A stretch of 64,000 nt of DNA, taken from Cladopsammia gracilis. Taxonomy: Eukaryota; Cnidaria; Anthozoa; Scleractinia; Dendrophylliidae. Position numbers and translations under genes: made by a program. The notes below the pieces were generated by a model, which was given only the letters and a program-made list of their open reading frames with translations, ran no database searches and had not been told where the DNA came from. This document shows positions 21,439 to 31,800 of this stretch, in pieces; the first letter of the stretch is position 1, and every line of letters starts with the position of its first letter. Location of the stretch: positions 1,484,501 through 1,548,500 of the forward strand of contig JAJGOT010000003.1 in NCBI GenBank assembly GCA_022457155.1. Direction: 5' to 3'.

Positions 21439-24400
21439 TCAAGCTTTAAAGACATGCACTATCCTAGATATATGCTGTCGGCATATTGGACAGTCTGAGA
21501 TCTGCTTGCCACATGTTGTACACGTCACCATGTGTCCACATTCCAGCAACACGCAGTCTATACTGGCGTCCATACATATTTTACACTGTTCCTCAAAATC
21601 ATCTTCTTCACCAGGAGCCAGTGAGCCTAAAACAATTTACAGATGTGTTAGTAGTGAATGATGTTACTCTGAGCAATGTTTTGTATTGAAGCCACTCAAC
21701 CTGCTATGTTGCAGTAGTATAAAAAAAGTGTTACACTAATGTGGTGGGAATGTTGAGCATTTGACTTTCTTCAAAATTATTGTGCTTTTTTGTGGTCAAA
21801 AGCTAAAGTATTTCACAAGCCCTTTCAATAAAGAGTGTCCTCGATTGGTTGCAGCCAAAATTTAAACATTCAAGAAATACATTGTATGCTTACAAAAACC
21901 TGTTCCACCAGAGATCAGCAAAGGGGGCAAGCCCCCCCCCCCCCCCCCCCCACCCAACCCAACTCCCACTGAATGACAAATTTATGATTACAATAACAAT
22001 AATAATAATAATTTCATACTTATATTGTGAATTTACTAAGATATATTCAAATGCACATTACAATGATAAATATTTTATTTTACATAAGTTAAAATAAAAA
22101 TCTATGAATATTGAGTGTGATACAAATTTAGTAATAAGTAACTTTACAATTGATGAATTAAAAGCAAATTTTAAAAGGCTAGTCAAATGCTTTATGAAAT
22201 TACATGAGCAATAATTGTATTAATCCTTGTCATTAATCTCATGTAAGATTGGATGACTTATAAATAACACATCAAAGTCAAATCAAAGTGTTTCCCATTT
22301 TGCACCACGATGAAAACAATTAGGACTTACTTTTCTTTTTAATCATTTCCTGCTTGGATTTCCAGAGAGTCCTAACCCGATCTAAAAGTTCTGTTTTTTC
22401 ACAACAACCTTTGAAGTCTACAAAGTTGGCAGTAAGAATGCGCTTGAGCTCCTTCACCGACAGTTCCTCTACTTCATCGATGTTTTGGATTTGACTCAGA
22501 CTCTTGCAAACAGAGGGCTGTGGGGCTGATGGAGGAACCTGTAGAATAAACATCAACAGTACAGTACAACACATACTGCAGATGTGGTCCCTGTATAGTA
22601 CAATTTATTTATATTTTATTACCTGTTCATTAAAGTGCCTATCACCCCTAAAAAGTTATGTTCAGAATCAACTCTATGTACATTGAATAGTTGAATGGTA
22701 ACATATTTCTTGTTTTGAATGTCGTGTTTGTGAGTTATAGAGATTTGAATTTACAAGAGATGACGTCAACCCGGGAATCATTTATTATACAACTACTTGT
22801 TTTCACCTCCAAGTAATATTTTTTTACGAAGCAATTGACTATCCACAGTTTATTTTTAGTATTTATCAAATTAATTATCGTCAAGCTGTAAACTGCACAT
22901 TGTAAATTGGCTTAGAAATATGGCAAATTCCCAGGTTGACGTCAACTAATTAGCATTTTGTAAATTCAAATCTCTATAACTCACAAACGCGACGTTCAAA
23001 ACAAGAAATATTTTGCCATTCAACTATTTAACGTATATAGAGTTGATTCCGAAAATAACTTTCTAGAGGTGATAGGCACTTTAACAAAAAACTGAACTCG
23101 CAAAGTGGCACATACATGTAAGACCCAACAAGATCTGTCCAATTTTCCAAGTACATTTGAGAGGGTGTGTAGAGTGTTAGGCCCTAAACTCAGTTCCCAA
23201 TCTCAAGACCATTTTACCCTGAAAAGATACCAATTCTAAAACAACACATGAACTGACTCTTTGACTTTTTTGGCTCAATACCCTAAAAGGTATTCATTTT
23301 ACATTTTAGCACCCTGAGTGGTACCAATCTACAAATTGTGACCCCTGGAACATACAACTAGCACCCCATCATTTTTATATGGGAGCCCCCCCCCCCATCC
23401 TCGGCTGTTCTTAGTTTCCCACAATGTTGAAACTACTGACTCAAGTTTTTGAGTCTGTGGATGAAGTCCTTGAGTCTCGATCCATATTCACGTGAAAGCT
23501 GGGTATACTGAGCAGTTCTTTCCTGAGGTGCTGTTTGTTTTTACTCAAGTTCTCACACCAGTGGCATAAAAAGCAACTTCCCAATATCTTCGACAACCAC
23601 CTTCGATATGCCAGTGATGTCCATACATAATTTTTTTTTTATAACACTAGATATGCTGCAAGAGGTAACTTCTATAAAGCACGCTTCAGGACTAATATCG
23701 AAAAAAAAAAACATCATCAACTTTGGCAGTTGACTCTTGGGAAAAATTACCAAAAGAATTCAAAGATCTTTAGTTAGTCATTTTGATTTCAAAAAAAAAG
23801 TTAAACGGTATTTATTGTCGAAACAGATATACTGTCCAAACCCAGTCGTCTTCTAATTTTCGTTATTTTTTGCTATTTGTGTGCAGTGTGTGTGTGTTTA
23901 TGTGTTTGTAATAGATGTCTACATGTGAATTGATATTACACAAGACTAGTGTCTAACTAGAAAACTGTATGGTTAACTTAGACGCTAGGCATTTCCTCAT
24001 TTTTCCTCTTGGGAAAAATTACCAAAAGAATTCAAAGATCTTTAGTTAGTCATTTTGATTTCAAAAAAAAAGTTAAACGGTATTTATTGTCGAAACAGAT
24101 ATACTGTCCAACCCCAGTCGTCTTCTAATTTTCGTTATTTTTTGCTATTTGTGTGCAGTGTGTGTGTGTTTATGTGTTTGTAATAGATGTCTACATGTGA
24201 ATTGATATTACACAAGACTAGTGTCTAACTAGAAAACTGTATGGTTAACTTAGACGCTAGGCATTTCCTCAAATGTTATTTATATTTAGTTATTCGTCCT
24301 ATTGTTTTAGTAATTTTACTTTAGCTAGATATATATTTTCTTGTAACAAAAATGTCATGGAAATGTGAAAATAAAGTATTGTAAGTATTGTATTGTATTT

Positions 24401-27400
24401 TAATCTATATTTCATGTAGAAATTTTAGTCAAATATGGTACAGACAATGTAGAAAGCACAGGCTAGAGATACATGTACACAACAAATGACAAACCTGTAC
24501 TGGCTGTGTATTTGGTGGTGAATAAACAATTGAACTTCTGGGCTGCCCTGTGCTCTGTGACTGGGGATTTAAAGGGTTTGCTTGAGTCTGTTGTCTTCCT
24601 TGCTGAAAATGTGACACGGAGTGAGCAGGGTTTGGTCTTCCCTCAGCATGCCGTAAAATTAACTCTATAAGATCCGTTTTTTCTTTACAGTGATTCATGG
24701 AGATCTGTCTACTTCTCAAATAACCTTGAAGGTCTTTTACTTTCAGCTTGTTCAGATGATCCTTGTAGGCAATGGGATTCTGCAGGGCTCGACATGTCAA
24801 GCAGTGTCTGATGTTCTCGCCAGGAACAAATTTGGTTTCCTTGGCAAAGCAATCATTGCAGTAATGCCTTTTGCAATTCCCACAGAGATTCTAGAATAAA
24901 AAAGTGAAGGAAAATAAATTATAAGTGGAAGATCCAGAATTATATCTAAATGAATACAAAGATAACATTTTGTCACATGGGGCCAAGTGTCCTCAGACAT
25001 TATAAAGGTGTCTGTATTATAGACGTAGAGGCTATACAGTTATTTTGATATTTCCAACTGAACTGTCCATAATGAACTACAATGCAGGTCATTAGTGTTG
25101 GGACACTTACCAAAAAACTAGGCAAATAATCCCCCCTCCACCCCCCTTGCAATGTTGAGATTTAATGATCGAACGGACATTTACGCAGAAAAAATATTCA
25201 CCTTCTTTGGTCAACATTGGTTTGGGGGGGAAGGGGGGGGGGGATATGCTCAAATTGCGGCCCCAAAGATAACTGTAGTAGTATTACATTATTATTTGTT
25301 AAGTTTTCACAGGTGTCCCAGCTACTTTTGACCTCCCTTGTCTGAAGCAGATTTTTGAAAGAAACAGGTTTGTCTCTTGAAAAAAAGCCTTTAGCAGCAT
25401 GATTAGAGAGCCGGTGGTGGTAGTAGGTGCAGAAAGTGATAAATGAACGTTATGACTTTAGTTTTGGGTCATATAAAGCACAATTTTTGGGTGTTTTTAA
25501 ATTCAAAATACAAGGATCGCATACCGTTAACTTTGTATAGTTTGTTTTTGGGACATAAGAAGCGCAAATATGAAACCGTTCGTATTACTGATATAAAAAA
25601 AATGTCTGTATGATGAAAGAAGTGTATTTTTGCACTAGCAGTACCTTTTGAAAGAAAAATACACCTTAATGTTGAAAAAATACGCATTTTTATTAGAACC
25701 GGAAGTGCCGTGTCAACAATACTTACATTACTCACCACATTACTCACACCAATTTTCAAGCCTAACAATGGAAAATATGTGCGTTTACTGAATTTTTCTA
25801 TAGCAATAAATGAGAAATAGTTTATTCAATGTAGTTACATTTAAATTTCTCGAAAAGTTCTGGAATTTTCTTATTTTATCAACATTATTCACTGATAACC
25901 AAGAAGAGAAGTATTTGATTTGTTGTTTACTTTAACGCTAATATGCCTAGTATTGTGGAAAATCAAATAAAACGTGCACTACTGATACAGACTACCTCAG
26001 TAAACAATTCTTCTAACAAGGTTGAAACATTTGAACTACTTTCGTTAGCAATCTTTCAGTGCTACAGCGAGAAAAAGCAAAAAATGTTGGTGAGTATTGT
26101 TGCAGAGTAGTGTTGTCATTACTCATTAATGATGACACATCACGTGCGTGACTTTAACTCCGGTTTCAAATATCCTGTAAGCTAAAATATTTCATTCTGG
26201 TTCAAAGAAAACAAAACTCTTTCAATGGAAGCGTGAATTTACGCTCATAGAGACATCAAATAGTGCGTTGAAGAACTAAAGAATGATGCCATTTTATCAA
26301 ACCAAGACCTGGTACGTCGCAATATGAGTTACATATAACTTACCCACCCCTCCCCCCGATTTTTGGTTATGTCACACATTTCATTTTACTGCCAAACACC
26401 CTCATACACAGTTAGCCTTTTACAGCTGCACTACACACACAGTATTTGGTTAGTTTCTAGCATAAATGAGCAATTTCAACAGACAGACACATTCAGACAA
26501 TGCAGGTCATTAGTGTTGGGACACTTACCAAAAAACTAGGCAAATAATCCCCCCCCCCCCTCCACCCCCCTTGCAATGTTGAGATTTAATGATCGAACGG
26601 GCATTTACGCAGAAAAATATCACCTACTTTGGTCAACATTGGTTTGGGGGGGAAGGGGGGGGGGGGGGGGTTACGCTAAAATTGCGGCCCCAAAGATAAC
26701 TGTAGTAGTATTACATTATTATCTGTTAAGTTTTCACAGGTGTCCCAGCTACTTTTGACCTCCATTGTAGGTGTCTGCATTATAGAGACACCAATAAAAT
26801 TATTTCAGAGATCTCTGATTGTACTAAGTTTCTGGTGTCCGCATAGTTAACTATTTAGTCTTTTGTTTTTGTTCTTGTGTTCTGGTACACCAGGACAGAA
26901 CTTGATTTCTTTTCTTTTGTTGTCAGGTATGAATACCACTGTTTTATTTGTTTGGCCATCCCATAAAACAGCTATCAAAACATCACCCAACAGTGTGAAA
27001 ACAGTCTAGTCATTTCATTATACAACGGTGTTTGATCCGTCACTGCTATTCATTTGGCCAGTCCTATCTCTCCACAACTTTACAGCATTTCACTACAGGT
27101 ACTGATGAGGAAGTATTAATGAGAGTAGTAGAATCCAGTGGCTTATTATCTCTCACAGACGAAACGGAAACCAGTAGGCTAAACTGAAGGATACCCGGCC
27201 ACTTATTTGCATCTCCTTGAATAAGAATGGATCATTTGCAAGGGCGGATCTAGGGGGAGGGTACAGGGGGTGCGCACTGCCCCCCCCCCCCCCCCCGAGA
27301 TGATGTGGTTACGTCATTCCTTAGAGGTGCACCCCCTCCTAAGAAAAATCCTGGATCCACCCCTGCTTTGGGTCTTACTTTGTGTACCGCACACATGACG

Positions 27401-28551
27401 TAAAACAATAGGAAACATTGTTTTCGGTCATTGTTTTTGGGTAAAAGAATTTTGGTGAAGCATTGTTTCCTTTTGTTTTACGTCATTTGTGTCCTCTACA
27501 CGAAGTTAGAACCGACCCTTTTGTTTTTATATGCCTCGTTCTATAAAACGTTCAGGAATTATGTAAATAAGTGGCCGGGTATTAAAAATATTTCACCCCA
27601 CAGTATTTAGGAGACAACTTTTGAAAACAATAAGATTTGATGAAAATACTCCAAATCTTGTTTTTTATAACACAAAGTTGTCATGACATCAATAATCATA
27701 CAGACATATCCAAAGTCAGCCACAAAGGCAAACGGAACATTTATACCGACGCACAAATATTATCAAACAAACAAAGAAACAAACTCGTTTGTTTGCTTGC
27801 GGTAAACAAACTACGGAGCCTAATATCATTGATAACTCTTTTTGCTCCAATCAAAAGACAATTCATTAACGTTGACACCTCGAACAAACAAATAAAGTGG
27901 AATATTGTTAATTCAGGAATGAAGAGAGAATAAATATAAAAGGCATAAGAAAGTACATAAGCTTAAGTGTTTAAATTTCAAGGTTTTTCTAGTGCTTTTG
28001 ATTAAAATACTGTATCTGTAAGCTTCTAATGAAATAACTTAAGTCTTAACTTACATATTATTCACAGGATTTATAACAGAAAACAAACAGTGCAATTTAC
28101 CCTTAATGCTGTTAACGTTTAGCTTGATTAATTGCGCCGAAATCAATAATAACCCTTTGAGTTTGTGTTGAAGAAAAATATATATTAAGCTACATTTCTT
28201 TAAGGTCAACACAGGAACCACTGCCGTGAAAAAAAGATTTGAAATTTTCACACGCGAAAGAAACAACAAAATTTAAATATATCATCTAACAATCACAAAT
28301 CGCTGACGTTAAGCTAGTACCTTCCTTCTGAAGATGGTAAAGTTGGAGCTGCAGCTAAAACACGCCATTTCCTCGAAATCGTCGTCCGGAAAATGAAAAT
28401 TACTGGCGGAGGCCGGTTGACTCGTCCGGTTGGAAGAGGATTGGGAAAACGAAGCGGTTTGGCCGTTCGCTACATTAAAATGAGTCCTGATTATCGAACC
28501 GACGTGCTCTGAATGATCTCTTAGCTCACCACTGACACCACCAGCGCCCAT
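21439..28551 (-). CDS. RNF34: E3 ubiquitin ligase, RNF34/RFFL (CARP) type, four exons
   Basis: Exons: 28551-28321, 24890-24495, 22538-22331, 21626-21439 (stop TGA), giving 340 aa. An in-frame upstream ATG at 28602 would give 357 aa. I prefer the later start because MGAGGVSG resembles the MGTGAVRG of vertebrate RNF34, but either is possible. An N-terminal FYVE-like zinc finger has cysteine pairs at 64/67, 80/83, 88/91 and 107/110, split across the first intron. Two SAP-like helical segments follow ([11 protein letters not shown]... and [10 protein letters not shown]...). The C-terminal C3HC4 RING has C293, C296, C308, H310, C314, C317, C324 and C327, and the protein ends in HVFKA, as in the family (HVFKS). 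Known homologues are membrane-associated ligases that target caspases, p53 pathway proteins and trafficking receptors. Vertebrate RNF34 and RFFL are paralogues; this gene may predate their split. Confidence 0.93.
22634..23080. mobile_element. Foldback MITE with TTAA duplication, TIR AGTGCC
   Basis: Flanked by TTAA at 22630-22633 and 23081-23084. Ends AGTGCCTATCACC / GGTGATAGGCACT, with arms of about 170 bp including AATTTACAA and GACGTCAAC words. Lies in RNF34 intron 3. Same end type as 30367-30920. Confidence 0.85.
23200..23400. repeat. Partial copy of the CCCTAAAAGGTA repeat element
   Basis: Shares ACCCTAAAAGGTA, AATTCTAAAACAACACA and CATTTTTATATGGGAG plus a C-run with 52041-52373. Left end missing. 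Confidence 0.6.
23440..23535 (+). repeat. Single diverged unit of the 106-bp repeat
   Basis: Contains TTTTTGAGTCTGTGGATGAA, GTGAAAGCTGGG and GAGCAGTTCTTTCCTGAGGT in the order of the arrays at 8750 and 39776. Confidence 0.7.
23555..24400 (+). pseudogene. LINE 3' end with internal tandem duplication
   Basis: Translation gives [26 protein letters not shown] (after a slip), [16 protein letters not shown] and [12 protein letters not shown], the usual C-terminus of CR1/L2-type reverse transcriptases. A block of about 261 bp (23738-23998) is repeated almost identically at 24009-24269. The 3' end is AATAAAGTATTGTAAG followed by ATTGT repeats. Broken by stops. Confidence 0.75.
25079..25337 (+). repeat. 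Left copy of a ~260-bp direct repeat pair
   Basis: Starts ACAATGCAGGTCATTAGTG and ends CAGCTACTTTTGACCTCC. Almost identical to 26498-26764 apart from C/G run lengths. In RNF34 intron 1. Confidence 0.85.
26498..26764 (+). repeat. Right copy of the ~260-bp direct repeat pair
   Basis: Same orientation as the left copy, separated by 1.16 kb of AT-rich DNA with no recognised gene. Could be a TRIM-like element or a segmental duplication. Confidence 0.85.
27191..27582. mobile_element. TIR element with a nested MITE
   Basis: Ends ATACCCGGCCACTTATTT / complement. Inside, 27241-27364 is a separate element with ends GGGCGGATCTAGG / CCTGGATCCACCCCT around a C-run. Inner arms carry ATGACGTAAAAC / GTTTTACGTCAT. 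Confidence 0.75.
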
Positions 28552-28602
28552 AACAGGCGACGAAGGAGGGATCAAGATTGTTTTTGCTAGATAACGAAGC
28601 AA

Positions 28603-28836
28603 TTACTGAAGCGAAAACGGATCTATGATGTTTGCAGAATAAAGAAGGAAGGATCGCGCGGAGTGGACTTGGGACGAAAAAGTTGCGGTGACGTCATGAT
28701 ATGAAAACGAGGCAGGAAAGGTAGCGTGGCTTTGCCTTCGGTTTCGACACGGTTCGATTTTCTTCGACTTTGACAAACGACATCTGCGAGTTTTTTTGGC
28801 CTTTTACAGTGAATTTTACATTTCTAAGGACTTGCA
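28603..28836. promoter_or_regulatory. Compact bidirectional promoter between RNF34-like and FET genes
   Basis: The two genes are head-to-head, with 234 bp between the outermost possible RNF34 ATG (28602) and the FET ATG (28837), or 285 bp from the preferred RNF34 ATG. Both 5' UTRs and core promoters must lie here, or within a non-coding exon not seen. The stretch is less AT-rich than its surroundings and has CpG-containing sites but no clear TATA box. Inferred from geometry; start sites are not mapped. Confidence 0.7.
28689..28696. promoter_or_regulatory. Consensus CRE/ATF site
   Basis: The palindromic octamer TGACGTCA lies about 140 bp upstream of the FET start codon and inside the shared intergenic region. 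It matches the full CREB/ATF consensus. Occupancy is inferred only. TGACGTCA or GACGTCA also occurs inside several foldback transposons here (for example near 10454, 30565 and 37139), so chance or transposon origin cannot be excluded. Confidence 0.5.
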
Positions 28837-31800
28837 ATGGCTGATCAAGGCTGTAAGTATATGTTGATGCTATAATAAGTGTTCTTTTTACAGAGTATTC
28901 TGTGGATCTTATCATCTTTGCAGAACAATCTGATTGCACATGTGACAAGTGAATGAGGAGAATATAAGCTTAAGCGTGGACGCGATACTGCTTGTCCTTG
29001 TGAAATAAGATAGCTTTTAAAACTTATAATTTCACAAGGAAAAAGCTTGCATCGTGCGAATAAACCATAGAAAGGTAGTAGCGGTCATTTCGTTTTAGTG
29101 ATCTGTCTAAAAACGATAGAACAGGACAAAATGAACTGCTGTGTGATTCGTATCAACTTCATAGCTGCAAGCTTTTGAGCAGTTTCTTTCAGCGCGGAAG
29201 GCTTAAGTTGATAAAGATATCTGGTCAAGTAAAACAGCACAAGTACTTGTCTACGAACATTTCATTGCGTGTTCTTTACATTGAATTCAATATCATGAAA
29301 TGTTCTTTTTTATGAAACCAATGCCTTTTATATATGATAACAAGAGGGCATGTTGAAAGACAAGTTGCCTCGTTTTCATTTCAGCATATACATGTGACAT
29401 GACATCTCTAGGCATCTTTAAAAATCAAACAAATATTATCTGCCAATTTTACTGTAGATTGGGGTCATGCTCGTTTAATATCCTCCATGTTGCGTTTTTT
29501 CGTGCGGTAGTTTGTCATGCAGCTTAACTTGTTGGCCCTTTAACCCACTAACACTTCAAATGCCCAAAACTACCAGAACCAAAGTCCTTTTCCTTTCATA
29601 ACTAACTCATGCAGACAGAAGAAATCTTTCAAACGGTCCCCAAATGAGATAGATCTCATGAATTAGGCCAGAGTTACACGTGAAAAACCTGTCAGATTTG
29701 ACTGGCAAAATCAAAGGAAACTCTGATCTTCCTACCACTTGCCACTTCTTATTAAACAATAAACAATAACATTACTTGTACCGGTAATGTATGTTACTCA
29801 CGGGGAACACTTGCGTAACACAACAACAGGCAAATAAAACCAAAATTAGTTTCACTTCTGCTTGCATGCGTGCGTATTCTCGTACCCAGATCTAATGCAA
29901 TGCACAAATAAGAAATGAAAACAAAAAGAATAAAAAGAAAAACGGAGAGTAAACTTTACCTCGTTGTCGTATCCGTCACAAGTAAACAGCAACAAAACCA
30001 AATTTGTTTCGCTTTTGCTTGCAAAACAACGCAGATTACACCAAATCCCAAGTACCGTGAGCTCAAAATTTCTCGCAGTACATGCGTACGTATTCTCGTA
30101 CCCAGATCTAATGCAATGCACAGAAGTAGATACGAAAACACGGAGGAAAACAAGGAGAAAAACGGAGGGCAATCCTTAACTCATTGCCGTACCGGCACGA
30201 GTAAAAATTTCACCTTCAGTGTTTCCTGGGAAACTTTTGCTACATAAAGTCTAGTGAAAGACCAACAAGGGAAGAAATGGAATAAGAACAAGAAGAATGC
30301 TGAGTAAAGACAGAAAATGAAAAGTCAAGCTAATTATGCTTTGTCTTATTCAAAAACAATATTTAAAGTGCCCCTGTGATCAAATTTTCGATTTTTATTA
30401 TTTTACATTTTCGTGTACTATTAGACTTTCTTACTCATCTTGCCAAATTTCAATCCATTACGAACATCAGAAGTCTTTTTATTTTAACATTTATTTCCGA
30501 GAATTTACGGCGGCCATTAATCAACCTTGTTCCAAGGCTTGGTTGCGAATGGGAGAAAGTGACGTCAAAGACTCAAACATACCTCACGGGTTGAAATTAT
30601 AATAACAATCAGCATAGAAAATTGCACGAAGAACATGTCCAAAGTTTTTGTTGCTTTTCGCGTGATTTTCAATACTTATTGTTATTATAATTTCAACCCG
30701 TGAGGTATGTTTGAGTCTTTGACGTCACTTTCTCCCATTCACAACCAAGCCTTGGAACAAGGTTGATTAATGGCGGCCGTAAAATCTCGGAAATCAATTT
30801 TAAGATAAAATGACTTCTGATGTTCATAATGAATTGAAATTTGGCAAGATGAGTAAGAAAGTCTAATTGTATACGAAAATGTAAAAAAAAGGAAATCAAA
30901 AATTTGATCACAGGGGCACTTTAAAATTTTGCTTTATGGGCATGCTTGAAACCAAAAGTTGATTTATTTGACCCAGAAAGGAAAGAAAGCTTAGTTGTCA
31001 TGGTGCAAACAACATTTTGGACAGTTTGCTTGCAATTTGCTTCCACAGCAGTAAGAAAATAGCGTGAGTGGCTTCAAATTGCCATTTTCTGCTAAATTTC
31101 TTGGAATCAATGGGTTAGACCCCAGTAGTTTTCAACATTTATTATTATTTTCAACATCCTAACACAATGAAACATACATTCAGGAGAATCGACAAGATAA
31201 GTAGTTTGTTTTGTTTTGTTTTGAATTTTGTTAAGCCTTCCTTCCTAATAAGCCCCCTCAGGCCTGGAATAAAATAAGCTCCCTCCCCCCCCCCCCCCCC
31301 CCCCAGGGTCTTAAGAGACCTTTTGTGGTATACCAAAAGAGAATATAAAACTTACAGTACATGTATTTTTATATACAGATGGGGGCGGATATGCCCAGGG
31401 TGCTGGAGCATCCATGTATGGCGGAAGTACAGGAGCAGCTGGGTAACTATAACTTTTATTTATTTCCTCAATGGGGCACTTTTCCGGCTGATAGTGTTCT
31501 CATGATTATTACCAGAAGCTCACTTTATTATCTTTAAATAGGAAAAAAATCGGCATAAGTGATAAAGGCAATGAAATGTTAACTAAAGAGACAATATAAC
31601 GGCTAAAAAAGTGAAAATTCAACGAGAATGACATTTTTTTTGTTTATCACCCGCCCCAAAGTCAAATTTCACGAACTGCAATTCATGTCCATCCTTGTAA
31701 TCCTGCACTTTCTCCCCAAACATGCTTCTATTTTGCTCTATAGAATCTTTTTATCCAATTTAGTTGTATACAGTATTTTGTGGCGTTTGGCGATATAACG

